DNA from: Streptomyces griseicoloratus | GTDB lineage: Bacteria; Actinomycetota; Actinomycetes; Streptomycetales; Streptomycetaceae | Length of the DNA stretch: 64,000 bases | NCBI RefSeq assembly: GCF_014534645.1 | Contig: NZ_JACVQF010000235.1 | Location: forward strand, 62,001 to 126,000 | Direction: 5' to 3' | Shown: piece by piece, positions 49,392 through 59,031 of the stretch | Layout of the letters: every line of letters starts with the position of its first letter | Position numbering within the stretch: position 1 is the first letter of the stretch | Translations under genes and position numbers: made by a program | Notes under the pieces: generated by a model | Told to the model about the DNA's origin: nothing | The model's input: the letters and a program-made list of their open reading frames with translations, nothing else | Database searches by the model: none

Positions 49392-51626
49392 TCAGCTGCC
49401 GGTGCAGTGCACTGCGGGGGTGCCCGCGGTGCCGTTCGCGGTGAAGCCGAACGAGGTGGTGGCGCCGGGGAGCAGGGAGCCGTTGAAGGCGGCGTTGCCC
49501 ACGACGGCCCGGCCCTGCGCGGTGGTCAGGGAACCGTTCCACAGGCTGGTGATGGTGGCCCCGGCCAGGTCCCAGTCGACCGACCAGCCCGTCAGGGGAG
49601 CGGAGCCGGCGTTCCTGACCGTGATCTCCGCCTGGTACCCGCCCTGCCAGGACGAGGTGGTGCGGAACTGCGCGGTGCACTCGTCCTGTGTCGGCGAAGG
49701 CGTGGGCGTGGGCGTGGGCGTCGGCGTCGGCGTGGGGGTGGGCGTCGGGTCCGGCTCCGTGCCGGCGTAGGTGAGTCCGTGCCCGTAGGGGAAGAGCGGG
49801 GTCTTGCCGTCGCCCTCGTTGACGGGCTGCTGGGACGCGCTGCTCATCCAGGACACCGGCAGCCTGCCCGTGGGGGCGTGGTCGCCGAACAGGACGTCGG
49901 AGACGCCGGCGCCCTCGGTGCCGGGCAGCCAGGCGGCGAGCAGCGCCTTCCAGTCGGGCAGCTGGGCGGTGATGTCGAGCGGGCGGCCCGAGACCAGCAC
50001 GGTGACGACCGGCACCCCGCTCGCCTTCAGCCGGGCGAGGGTCTGCAGGTCCTCCTGGTCCAGCCCCATGCCGCCGGGCCGGTCGCCCTTGCCCTCGGCG
50101 TACGGTGTCTCGCCGACGACGGCGACGGCGGCGCTGTAGTTGGAGTCGATGCCGTTGCCGTACCGGTCGTAGGTGACCCGGGACGGGTCGGTGACGGCGG
50201 CGCGGATGCCCTGCAGGATGGTGGTGCCGTCGGTGACCGGGCCGCTGCGGCCCTGCCATCCCACGGTCCAGCCCCCGCTCTGGTTGCCGATGTCGTCGGC
50301 GGACTTGCCGGCGACGAACACCTTGGCCGACTTCGCCAGCGGCAGGATCCCGCCGTCGTTCTTCAGCAGCACCTGCGAGGCGCGTACCGCGTCGCGGGCG
50401 AGCGCGCGATGTGCGGCCGAGCCCACCGTGGAGGTGTAGGAGCGGTCGGTGAACGGACGCTCGAACAGGCCGAGTTCGAACTTCTTGGTGAGGATGCGGC
50501 GGTTGGCGTCGTCGATCCGGGACTGCGGGATCCGGCCCGCGGTGACCTCGCCGCGCAGCAGGGAGAGGAACTTCTTGTAGTCGTGCGGGACCATCACCAT
50601 GTCGACGCCCGCCGCGACGGCCGTACGGATCTCGGCGCCGGTGAAGCCGCTCTGCCCGTCGAGCTGGTCGACCGCGGCCCAGTCGGAGACGACGAACCCG
50701 CCGAAACCCAGCTCCCCCTTGAGCACGTCGGTCACCAGGTACTCGTGGGCGTGGGACTTGACGCCGTTCCAGCTGCTGTAGGACAGCATCACCGCCCCCA
50801 CCCCGCGGCGCACCGCCTCCCGGAACGGCGGCAGGTGGACCGCCCGGAGTTCGGCCTCGGACAGCTCGGTGTCGCCCTGGTCCACGCCGCCGGTGGTGCC
50901 GCCGTCGCCCAGGTAGTGCTTGGCGGTGGCGAGCACCGAGGCGGGGCCGGCGCCCAGGGTCTCGCCCTGCAGGCCGGTGACGAACGTCGCCATGTCCGAC
51001 GCCAGCCCGGGAGTCTCGCCGAAGGACTCGTAGGTACGGCCCCACCGGTCGTTGCGGGCCACGCACAGGCACGGCGCGAAGTCCCAGTCGATGCCGGTCC
51101 CGGACATCTCCTCGGCCACCGCCCGTCCGATGCGCTGGACGAGTGCGGGGTCACGGGTGGCGCCGAGGCCGATGTTGTGCGGGAAGAGGGTGGCCCCGCG
51201 TACCGCGTTGTGACCGTGTACGGCGTCGATGCCGTAGATCATCGGAATGCCGAGCGGCGTGGCCAGGGCGGTGCGTTGCAGGGAGTCGTAGGTGTCGGCC
51301 CAGGTCCGGGCGTTGTTGGGGCTGACCGTGGAGTCGCCCCCGGACAGCACCGATCCGATGCGGTACGTGGCGAGGTCGGACTGCGGTACCAGCGCGTCCT
51401 TCTCGATCTGCGTCATCTGGCCGAGCTTGTCGTCCAGCGTCATGCGGGACAGCAGGTCGTCCACGCGGTCCGGCACCGGCAGGGAGGCGTCCTGGTAGGG
51501 AAGGACGGCGGCGGACGGGGCGGCCGCGGGCTCCGGGGCGGTGGCGGCCGACCCGGTGAGGGCCAGGACCACGGTGCACAGGAGCAGGGCCGTCGCCGGG
51601 CGGCGGCGGGCGGGCAGGAGGCTCAT
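49392..51626 (-). CDS. Secreted GH3 beta-glucosidase with CBM2
   Basis: 744 residues from ATG 51626, with AAAGG 9 bases upstream. A signal peptide covers about 1-35. The GH3 barrel contains MIYGIDAVHGHNAVRGATLF, KHYLGDGGTTGGVDQGDTEL and the nucleophile Asp in FVVSDWAAVDQLD (about residue 310). The second domain has KNDGGILPLAKSAKVFVAGK. A Pro-Thr linker of about 20 residues precedes a CBM2 (SAPLTGWSVDWDLAGATITS, AFNGSLLPGATTSFGF). It should cut cellobiose or oligosaccharides from cellulose-bound positions. It lies 84 bases upstream of the dehydrogenase gene. Confidence 0.9.
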   Translation of the reverse strand: MSLLPARRRPATALLLCTVVLALTGSAATAPEPAAAPSAAVLPYQDASLPVPDRVDDLLSRMTLDDKLGQMTQIEKDALVPQSDLATYRIGSVLSGGDSTVSPNNARTWADTYDSLQRTALATPLGIPMIYGIDAVHGHNAVRGATLFPHNIGLGATRDPALVQRIGRAVAEEMSGTGIDWDFAPCLCVARNDRWGRTYESFGETPGLASDMATFVTGLQGETLGAGPASVLATAKHYLGDGGTTGGVDQGDTELSEAELRAVHLPPFREAVRRGVGAVMLSYSSWNGVKSHAHEYLVTDVLKGELGFGGFVVSDWAAVDQLDGQSGFTGAEIRTAVAAGVDMVMVPHDYKKFLSLLRGEVTAGRIPQSRIDDANRRILTKKFELGLFERPFTDRSYTSTVGSAAHRALARDAVRASQVLLKNDGGILPLAKSAKVFVAGKSADDIGNQSGGWTVGWQGRSGPVTDGTTILQGIRAAVTDPSRVTYDRYGNGIDSNYSAAVAVVGETPYAEGKGDRPGGMGLDQEDLQTLARLKASGVPVVTVLVSGRPLDITAQLPDWKALLAAWLPGTEGAGVSDVLFGDHAPTGRLPVSWMSSASQQPVNEGDGKTPLFPYGHGLTYAGTEPDPTPTPTPTPTPTPTPTPSPTQDECTAQFRTTSSWQGGYQAEITVRNAGSAPLTGWSVDWDLAGATITSLWNGSLTTAQGRAVVGNAAFNGSLLPGATTSFGFTANGTAGTPAVHCTGS

Positions 51627-51812
51627 GCGGGTGGGCCTTTCCGGGAGTGGTCCGGGGTCTGGGCGGCGCCGGGCGCGCTCCGGGGCCCGCCCGGTCGGGA
51701 TGGGAGCGGGGCGGACGGGCGCCGGAACGGGTGGGTGCGGGGCGTGGCCGTGGGCCACCGGGGCGCTGCGGCCCCAGCGGCACCGCGGGGCGCACGCCTC
51801 GCACCGCAGGCG

Positions 51813-52940
51813 TCACCCGGTGGTGCAGGCGGAGCCGTTCAGGCTGAAGCCGGCGGGCGCGGCGAAGTTCCCGCCGTACGTGCCCTGGAACCCGAAGGAC
51901 ACCGAGCCGCCGGGCGCGATCCGCGCGTTGTGCGTCACGCTGCTCGCCGTGACCGCTCCGGAGGACGGGGAGACGCCCGCGTTCCAGGCGCTGGTGATCC
52001 GCTGCCCGGCAGGCAGGGTGAACGCGAGCTGCCAGCCGTCGACGGGGGAGGAGCCGGTGTTGGTGACGGTCACGTCGGCGGTGAAGCCGCCCGGCCAGAC
52101 GTTCGTCTTGTACGCCACCTTGCAGCCGGCCGGTTCGCCGGGGCCGCCCGGGCCGCCGTCGCCCGTTTCGATCGTCGAGGAGAACGAGGTGACCGCGAGT
52201 CCCGCGCCGTTCTCCCAGGGCTCGAAGCCGGCCTGGATGCTCGTCAGGTACCAGTCGTCCTCGGCCAGTCCGCGGGAGACCGCCTGCTGGACGAAGTCCA
52301 TGACGTCGAAGCTCCAGCTGCTGATCGCCGACGGGGCGACGAAGGACAGGACGTCGTTGGAGCCGTTGTTGCCGGACCACACCTGCCACTGGCGCCCGGC
52401 GACGGTGGCGGTGCCGGTCTGCGAGCCGACGGGCTGGACGGGGCCCACCTTGTTGAACCACACCATGATCTCGGTGCGGTTGACGCCGTCGGTGCGGGGT
52501 TCCGGATCGAGCCAGATGTCGTACGCGGCGTCGTACACCCCGCCGCTCACGTAGCTGTAGGAGATGCTGGTGGGCGCGCTGGAGACGGTACTGAGCCGGG
52601 CCGGGAGGCTGGTGCCCGGCGAACAGTTGGTGTAATGGCAGCCGTTGAAGACGGAGGGGTAGGACTTCGGGGCGCCGTTCGTCGGGACCGAGCCGTCGGC
52701 CCGGTCGATCCTGAAGCCCGAGTCCGTGGCGGTGATGCACTGGGGCTCGCTGATGCCCCAGCGGTTGTTCTGGACGATGTAGCGGCCCTGGATCGTGGTC
52801 GTTCCGAAGGGTTCGCAGATCGCGGTGTCGGCCTGCGCTGCCGACGCGGTGCCCAGAAGCGCCGCCAGCGCGGCGAGTACGGTGAGCAACGCGCTGAACA
52901 GGCCGAACGCCCTGCGGGCAGGGTGCTTCGACGGTCGCAT
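51813..52940 (-). CDS. Secreted GH12 endoglucanase with CBM2
   Basis: 375 residues from ATG 52940, 6 bases after AGAGGA. A signal peptide covers about 1-42. The GH12 domain (about 45-265) has NNRWG, YDIWLDPEP, NRTEIMVWFNK with the nucleophile Glu, and QAGFEPWENGAGL with the acid/base Glu. A Gly-Pro linker precedes a CBM2 (GGFTADVTVTNTGSSPVDGW, ending GSACTTG). The enzyme is close to CelB of Streptomyces lividans. The CebR box 39 bases upstream implies induction by cellobiose. Confidence 0.91.
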   Translation of the reverse strand: MRPSKHPARRAFGLFSALLTVLAALAALLGTASAAQADTAICEPFGTTTIQGRYIVQNNRWGISEPQCITATDSGFRIDRADGSVPTNGAPKSYPSVFNGCHYTNCSPGTSLPARLSTVSSAPTSISYSYVSGGVYDAAYDIWLDPEPRTDGVNRTEIMVWFNKVGPVQPVGSQTGTATVAGRQWQVWSGNNGSNDVLSFVAPSAISSWSFDVMDFVQQAVSRGLAEDDWYLTSIQAGFEPWENGAGLAVTSFSSTIETGDGGPGGPGEPAGCKVAYKTNVWPGGFTADVTVTNTGSSPVDGWQLAFTLPAGQRITSAWNAGVSPSSGAVTASSVTHNARIAPGGSVSFGFQGTYGGNFAAPAGFSLNGSACTTG

Positions 52941-52979
52941 GCGGGTCCTCTCGGGGGAGGGGGAGCGCCGGGGCTGGAA

Positions 52980-52993
52980 TGGGAGCGCTCCCA
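52980..52993. promoter_or_regulatory. CebR operator
   Basis: TGGGAGCGCTCCCA is the exact palindrome bound by the cellulose regulator CebR in Streptomyces. It lies 39 bases before the GH12 start. Confidence 0.92.
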
Positions 52994-53135
52994 TGGCTGG
53001 CTCCCAGGGACTGTAGAGACAGGCTCATGTACCTGACAAGACCGTCGGCGTGAGCCCGTCGAATCGGGTGTCGAAGCCCCAGTTCAGGCGTGTGAGCCGA
53101 TGTCCCGGCGCCCGGGAGGGGATTGCCGACGGCCG

Positions 53136-56100
53136 TCAGGTGATGGACCTCCGCCACCGTGCCGCCCACGTCTGCGCCGCCTCCGCCTCGTCGTCCCTGC
53201 CCAGTTCCCGGAGCGTGCGGATCCGGCCGTCCAGGACTTCCAGGAGCTGCGGTGCGTACGCGGCGGGATTCTCCTCGGCCGGCCGGGTGAAGAGGTCCAC
53301 GGCCTCGTCGTACGCCTCCAGGGCTTCGGTGTGCCGTCCCAGTCGCCCGTGACAGAGCGCGGTCCGGTGGACGGCGCCGAGCAGTTCGAGCGCGATGTGC
53401 GGGTGGTCGGAGAGGGGGCGCAGGACGGCCGTGGCCTCCCGCAGCGGGTCCAGCGCCTCGGCGGGCCGGTCCAGGGCGCTCAGGCAGGCCCCGGCGATGT
53501 GCAGCATGGAACCCAGAGCCGCGAGGGCCTCCGGTTCCCCGGGCCATTCGCGCTGCCGGTCCGCCGCCTCCTGCGCCACGGCCAGTGCCGCCCGGAACGC
53601 GTCCAGGACTTCCTCTTCTTCCTCGCTCTCGGTGGTCAGAGCCGTGTTGAACAGGTGCACGGCCTGCAGGGCGACCGCCTTGGCGAGCATCGGCCGCAGC
53701 GAGGGGTCCTCGGGGAGCGCACGGAGCAGGCCGACACACCGGTCGGTGTGATCGCCGAAGGGCTCGCCGAGCTGGGCACCGCACTGGGCCAGCACCAGGT
53801 GCGCGCCCGCACGGAAGAAGGCGTACGCGGACGTCGTGCTCGCCGCGGCCGGCAGCCTCAGCGTCTCCTCCGCCGCCTCCCGCGCTCCCCTCTGGTCACC
53901 GAGGGCCAGCAGGCATTCGGCCAGAAGCACGAGCGTCCTGGCCCGTGGTACGACGACGGCGGCCGCGGCGTCGGCCGGGACGCCCGCGAAGAGCCGCACC
54001 GCCATGGCGAGCCGTTCGGCCGCCACGTCCGGACGGCCGAGCGCGGTGTGACAGGTCCCCTGGACCGTGAGGAACTCCGCCCGCAGCAGGGCCTGGCCCG
54101 CATCGGCCTCGTCCTCGGGCCGGCCCATCGCTTCCGCCAGCTCCCGCAGGGCCTCCGCGGGCCGCCCCAGGCCGGCGAGGCAGAGCCCGCGGCTGTAGTG
54201 GAGCCTGCCGCGTGCGGCGCGGACGACCGGGTTGTCCGCGGGATACCCGCGCAGGTCCTCGGCCGCCCGGTCCAGCGGGTCGAGCGCTTCCTCGGGGCGT
54301 CCGGTGTGGATCCGGCTCTGGGCCAGGGAGACCAGTGCTTCCGCCCTCCCCGGTCCGGTCACGGCGTGTCCTCCCTCCTGCTCGAGCGCGTCGAAGGCGG
54401 CGACCGCACGGGCCGCCGCGCCCTCCGCCCCGGCCGGGTCGCCCGTGATGATCAGCGCGGCGGCCAGTGCGGACAGGGCCATGCCGCGCACCGTGTTCAG
54501 GACCGGGTTGTCCACGGGCAGTCCCGCGAGGACGCCTTCCGCCTCGCGCAAGGTCGCGAGTGCCAGGTCGTGGCGGTTCAGGCGCTGGTGGCACAGTCCC
54601 GTCAGGCTCAGGGCGTGGGCGAGGCCGGCCCCGGCCTCGTCGCCGCCGTCGGCCGCCGCGCGCCACAGCGCCACCGCCTGCCGGGCGGCCTCGGCGGCCT
54701 CCCGCGTGCGGTCGAGGACGAGCAGGGCCGTGCCCAGACAGACGAGTGCCGCGGCCTCGGCCGGCTCGTCGCGCTCGTCCTCCCCGGCCGCACCCAGCAG
54801 CTCGACGGCCCGCCGGGCAGCGCCGAGAGCGCGCGCGGGGCCGTCCCTCTCCTGAGGGAACTGGGCCCAGGCGAGGTCGGTGAACACCTGGGCGGCGAGT
54901 CCGGCGTACTGGCCGTCCTCCGCGGCCAGTTCCTCGAAGGCACCGGCGGCGAGCCGGAGGGCATCGAGCGCCTCCTCCGGCCGGCCGAGCTGGAGCAGCC
55001 ACGAACCGTGCGCGGCGGCGGCGCCTCCCAGTTCGGGCCGAAGCCGCGGGTGACGCCTCGCCAGCTCGCTGTAGAGGGCGACGGCCTCCTGACCGTACCC
55101 GACCGCCTCGTCGAGCCGGCCGGCGTCGCACAGCAGGTCGGCGAGGTCGCCGAGAGCCGAGGCCAGTGCTGTACCGGGGGCCGGCGGGAACACCTCGGCG
55201 TACCGGTGGTCCGCGTCCTCGGGGGCGTACGCCGCGTGGTCCTCCGGCAGGAGCGCGCGGCGCTCGTCCACGTGCTGCCGCGCATAGGCGATCGCATCGT
55301 CGAGGCGGCCCGCCTGACTGCTGTAGTCGGCGAGGATGCCGAGACCCCGGGCGAGCACCCAGCGTTTGTCCGGTTCCGCGGGTACGACGAACCGGCGCAG
55401 GAGCGCGACGCTCTCGGCCGCCGGCGCGAGCGCCACCTCGGGCCGGCCCGTCCGGGCCAGGCCACCGGCCAGGACCCTCAGCTGCTCGGCCTGGGTGAAC
55501 GCCAGATAGCGGGCCTGGTTGGCGGCGAGGCGCGGGATCAGCATCGGGAACAGGGCGTTCCTGACCCGGTCGGGGGCATGGGCGCCGAAGCCCTGGACGG
55601 TGCGGGCGACGGCGAACTCCAGCGCCCCGGCGTCCTGGTGGGCCTTGGGCCGGGCCGGGTCCGAGCCCACGCACCCGCAGTAGCCGTCCGCGCCCGGCCC
55701 GGCTTCGGGCAGGGGGTCCGACGCGTCGCCGGCGCCCGACGCGGCACCGGCGCCCTGTTCCGCGTCGAGTCTGCGGGCCAGGTCGAGCAGGAGGTCGCGC
55801 AGCTCCTCGGTCCACCAGCCCGTGTCGTGGAACTGCATGGCCCGTACGAGCGCCCGGGCGGCCTGGGCCTGCTGCCCCAGGTCGGCATGGCACAGCGCCA
55901 GGTTGATCAGCGCGTCGGCGCAGGCGGGCCGGTGGCCCGGATCGCGGGCGGCGAGCCTCTCGTAGTGCCCGGCGGCGTCCTGCAGCCAGGGGAGCGCCTT
56001 CCGGAAGGCGCGGCCTCGGGCCAGGCAGGTGCCGAGGTTGTAGGTCACCCGTGCCCGGGCCGCCGGGTCGTCCTCTGCGCACTCCGCGCAGGCCCGTTCG

Positions 56101-58316
56101 GCATGCCGGGTGGCCTCGCCGGGCTCGCCGAGCGCTTCGTGCTGAGCCGTCAGGTCGGTCAGCAGGCCGACGCGGGCGGCGCGTTCGCCGGCCGTGAGGT
56201 CGGTGCGGGCGTCGTATCCGGCGAGCGCCAGGGCGGCGACCCGGCGGCGCAGGGCGGTCACCGACCGGTCGCTCCCGGGCCCCGGGGGACGGTGCCGGAC
56301 GGCGGCGGCCGCCGCGGCCAGGGAGCGGTCGGCGTCGAAGGAGGCGCAGCGCTCGACGGCGGTGTCCAGCAGCACCGGCAGCTGGGACTGCGGCTGTGCG
56401 GCGGCCTCGTCGACGAGCGTGCCGAGCCGGGCGGCGAGCAGGCGGTGCAGGGCCGTGCGCACATGGCGGCGGTCCTCCTGACGGGCGGCGAGCTGGAGGG
56501 CGTCGAGCATGCGGACGGTGTGATCCGGGGTGCGCGCGGGATGCTCGTACAGCCGCTGGACCAATGGGGACAGGCGCTCCCCCGCGTCTTCCAGCAGCTG
56601 TTCGGCGAGCAGGTCGGGTGCGAGGGGCGCCAGCCGGCTGCCGGGGCCGGCGAAGAGCTCCTGCAGCCACTCCGAGGTGCGGACGCGGGAGACGGGGTCG
56701 CGGCGGTCGAAGCCGTCGAGGGCGGTGAGCAGTTCCACCGCCTCCTCGCGGGTCGGCGTGGTGAGGGTGACGAGGACGACCGCGTGGTGCGGGGCAGCCT
56801 CGCCGAGGCCGGCGATGCCGTGCGCGGCGAGGCGGCGCTGCCACCGGGCACGTTCCCGGGCGACGAAGAGTTGCAGGGTGCCGGCGGCAGTGGGGGAGGT
56901 CTGGCCGCGCAGGGCGAGCAGCACGGCGAGGTGCACCTTGAGGGGGTTGCTGTAGCCCTCGTCGCTGAGGTCGGGCAGCACCGCGGGCACGGTGCCGTCG
57001 CCGAAGGCCGTCAGCGCCGCCCGCGCGTGCGTGACGCGGTCCGGCGGGCGGAGCCGGCCGGCCGCGAGCGGGATGACGTCGCGGGTTCCGTGGGCCACGA
57101 GGCCGGAGGTGGTCCGGTTCAGGTCGGTCCACCAGGTGACGGAGGCGGGCAGCGGGGTGCCGGCCCGGGGGTCCGGGGCGCCGCCCGGCGCACGGTCGAG
57201 GATGAGCAGGCGCAGCGGCGCCCCGCGTCGTCCGGGCTGTGCGAACCGGGCGAGCAGACGGCCGATGTCGTCGGTCAGACCGTCGGGGTAGTCGATCACC
57301 ATCAGGGTGGGCCAGACGAGTTCGATCCGGGTGGAACCGGCGCGGGCCAGCTCTCCGAGGCCGGCGAACCCCGCCGACCACCCCTGCTCGGTCACTTCCC
57401 GGCACAGCTGGATCCCCAGTCGTGTCTTGCCGGCGCCGGCGTCGCCGGTGACCACCGCCACGCTGAACTTCTCCGGACCGGCCCACCAGCGGCGCAACTG
57501 CCCCAACTGCTCCTCCCGGCCGACGAAGCCGACCCGCTGGTGCCTGGGCTGCAGCAACTTGAAGTCCGGGACGTCCGGGGCATCCAGATCCTCCCAGGCT
57601 GGGGTGAGGAACCCGCTCGCCCACGCGTCGAGTTCACGGACCTCCGGCCACGGATGGACCTCCTCGACATGATGGGCGTACACCCGCACCAGGTCGGCGA
57701 AGCCCGGTTCGTCGAGCAGCCGCGAGACGGATACCGCTTCCAGCCGCCGTCCGCCGAACATCACCGGGTCCTCGACCACCACGCCGAGCAGTTCCCGGCC
57801 CCGGCCCAGGAGAACGGCGCCCGACATGCCCTGCCAGGCGGAGGCCGAGGCGCCGAGGGAGACCGGGGGCGCCCTGGTGATGTCGACGTGGTACCGCCCG
57901 CCGAGGGCACCGGTCGTCCGGCTGATCCGCCCCTCCAGGGTCTCGGCCTCACGCGAGCCGTCCGCGCGCTGCTGGGCCCGGGGGAATCCGTGCGCGCAGC
58001 ACTCCACGCCGCTGTCCCCGACCCGGCCCCAGCGCAGGGCGCCACTGTCGGGCGCGTTCCGCCAGGGCGACGAGGCCACCCGCAGCAGCGCGGCGTCCAG
58101 GGTGCCGGTGGGCAGCCAGGCCACGCGGGCATCCTTCTCACGCTCATCCCCGAAGAGCCGTACGCGGTACGGCGGCCCCTTGTCCAGCACATGACGCGCC
58201 GTCAGCACCAGGTCGTCGGCAACGGCGTAGCCGGATCCGTAGCTCACCCCGTGCCGGTCTCCGGCCCAGACCTCGACCACGCGGTGGACTCCCCGCCGCC
58301 GCAACTCGTCGTCCAT
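53136..58316 (-). CDS. Trypsin-STAND NTPase-TPR conflict protein
   Basis: 1726 residues from ATG 58316, 6 bases after GGGGGAG. Residues 1-220 form a trypsin-like protease: VLTARHVL (H41), TLDAALL (D73) and WQGMSGAV (S164), with a complete triad. A STAND-type NTPase follows: GFVGREEQLGQLRRWW, the P-loop GDAGAGKTRLG (about 300) and Walker B TLMVIDYPDG. The C-terminal two thirds are TPR-like helix pairs (ALGDLADLLCDAGRLDEAVG and many similar). Such proteins sense a trigger with the TPR region, oligomerise through the NTPase and activate the protease. The Trypco2 protein upstream is a known partner type. No other gene in the operon is seen. Confidence 0.88.
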   Translation of the reverse strand: MDDELRRRGVHRVVEVWAGDRHGVSYGSGYAVADDLVLTARHVLDKGPPYRVRLFGDEREKDARVAWLPTGTLDAALLRVASSPWRNAPDSGALRWGRVGDSGVECCAHGFPRAQQRADGSREAETLEGRISRTTGALGGRYHVDITRAPPVSLGASASAWQGMSGAVLLGRGRELLGVVVEDPVMFGGRRLEAVSVSRLLDEPGFADLVRVYAHHVEEVHPWPEVRELDAWASGFLTPAWEDLDAPDVPDFKLLQPRHQRVGFVGREEQLGQLRRWWAGPEKFSVAVVTGDAGAGKTRLGIQLCREVTEQGWSAGFAGLGELARAGSTRIELVWPTLMVIDYPDGLTDDIGRLLARFAQPGRRGAPLRLLILDRAPGGAPDPRAGTPLPASVTWWTDLNRTTSGLVAHGTRDVIPLAAGRLRPPDRVTHARAALTAFGDGTVPAVLPDLSDEGYSNPLKVHLAVLLALRGQTSPTAAGTLQLFVARERARWQRRLAAHGIAGLGEAAPHHAVVLVTLTTPTREEAVELLTALDGFDRRDPVSRVRTSEWLQELFAGPGSRLAPLAPDLLAEQLLEDAGERLSPLVQRLYEHPARTPDHTVRMLDALQLAARQEDRRHVRTALHRLLAARLGTLVDEAAAQPQSQLPVLLDTAVERCASFDADRSLAAAAAAVRHRPPGPGSDRSVTALRRRVAALALAGYDARTDLTAGERAARVGLLTDLTAQHEALGEPGEATRHAERACAECAEDDPAARARVTYNLGTCLARGRAFRKALPWLQDAAGHYERLAARDPGHRPACADALINLALCHADLGQQAQAARALVRAMQFHDTGWWTEELRDLLLDLARRLDAEQGAGAASGAGDASDPLPEAGPGADGYCGCVGSDPARPKAHQDAGALEFAVARTVQGFGAHAPDRVRNALFPMLIPRLAANQARYLAFTQAEQLRVLAGGLARTGRPEVALAPAAESVALLRRFVVPAEPDKRWVLARGLGILADYSSQAGRLDDAIAYARQHVDERRALLPEDHAAYAPEDADHRYAEVFPPAPGTALASALGDLADLLCDAGRLDEAVGYGQEAVALYSELARRHPRLRPELGGAAAAHGSWLLQLGRPEEALDALRLAAGAFEELAAEDGQYAGLAAQVFTDLAWAQFPQERDGPARALGAARRAVELLGAAGEDERDEPAEAAALVCLGTALLVLDRTREAAEAARQAVALWRAAADGGDEAGAGLAHALSLTGLCHQRLNRHDLALATLREAEGVLAGLPVDNPVLNTVRGMALSALAAALIITGDPAGAEGAAARAVAAFDALEQEGGHAVTGPGRAEALVSLAQSRIHTGRPEEALDPLDRAAEDLRGYPADNPVVRAARGRLHYSRGLCLAGLGRPAEALRELAEAMGRPEDEADAGQALLRAEFLTVQGTCHTALGRPDVAAERLAMAVRLFAGVPADAAAAVVVPRARTLVLLAECLLALGDQRGAREAAEETLRLPAAASTTSAYAFFRAGAHLVLAQCGAQLGEPFGDHTDRCVGLLRALPEDPSLRPMLAKAVALQAVHLFNTALTTESEEEEEVLDAFRAALAVAQEAADRQREWPGEPEALAALGSMLHIAGACLSALDRPAEALDPLREATAVLRPLSDHPHIALELLGAVHRTALCHGRLGRHTEALEAYDEAVDLFTRPAEENPAAYAPQLLEVLDGRIRTLRELGRDDEAEAAQTWAARWRRSIT

Positions 58317-58385
58317 CGCACGGCTCCCCCCTGTCGGCACGGAACGCGCCCCGGCCCCCGGGAATCCGGTCGCGGCCTGCCGGCC

Positions 58386-58715
58386 CTACTCGGGCCGCAC
58401 GATGTGTGGCCGTACGGACATGTCGTCGCCCACCCGGACTCGCTGCCCGTCGGGCGCGTCGGACAGCCGGGGTGTCAGCGTCAGGGTCAGCCGGTGCGTC
58501 GAGCCCCGGCGGTGGTCCGCGGTGGCCTCCGCCGTCAGCACACTCCAGAAACCGGCCTTGGCGCCGGCCCCGGCCCCGGTGCTGAGCGTGACCTCCAACT
58601 CCAGTACGACAGAGTCGAGTTCGAACTTCACCTGCTCACCCTGCCCGGCCGCCATCGCGTCCTGCAGTTCGCGACGCAGGTCGGTGATCGCCTCCGCCAA
58701 CGGGACTTCTGTCAT
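58386..58715 (-). CDS. Trypco2-domain protein
   Basis: 109 residues. A single Trypco2 (trypsin-co-occurring) domain: PLAEAITDLRRELQDAMAAG, VKFELDSVVLELEVTLSTGA and RGSTHRLTLTLTPRLSD. These small proteins are found beside trypsin-NTPase conflict genes and may act as an adaptor or substrate. The gene ends 69 bases before the STAND protein starts, on the same strand. Confidence 0.85.
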   Translation of the reverse strand: MTEVPLAEAITDLRRELQDAMAAGQGEQVKFELDSVVLELEVTLSTGAGAGAKAGFWSVLTAEATADHRRGSTHRLTLTLTPRLSDAPDGQRVRVGDDMSVRPHIVRPE

Positions 58716-59031
58716 GCAGTCACCACCAGAGCCGATGGGAAACGGGCTTTGTCACCACATAGGGCCAGACGAGTGTATGGCTCCCCGGAGGGCCGTGCCC
58801 AGCACTTGCGCAGCTCGTATGTGTGATCGATCCGCGGCCACGGCAAGGTGGCGACGGCCGCCCGGCGCGGGGCGGCGGCCTGTGCCGGGCAGCGTCAACA
58901 GGTGCTTAATGCAAGCCAAAAGAAAAGCCTTGTCGTACTCCTTGACCACAACTGCCGCTGCGGGCAAGGTTCCGGGGAGCGCTCTCTGGCCGAGCGTCCT
59001 CCCACCACCGGTCCCACGTCGAGGAGACCTC
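58716..59031. other. Divergent intergenic region
   Basis: 316 bases between Trypco2 and the F5/8 gene. It holds an AT-richer part (58900-58960) with TTGACC near 58942 and CAAGGT 17 bases on, a possible promoter for the plus-strand gene. No reading frame is convincing. Confidence 0.4.

Noticed and set aside
49302-53036. A 1244-codon plus-strand open frame across the cellulase genes
   Set aside because: It is antisense to GH3 and GH12, which have clear catalytic motifs and signal peptides.
53100-58826. A 1908-codon plus-strand open frame
   Set aside because: It mirrors the trypsin-STAND gene; composition is Arg/Gly/Gln-biased and no motif is found.
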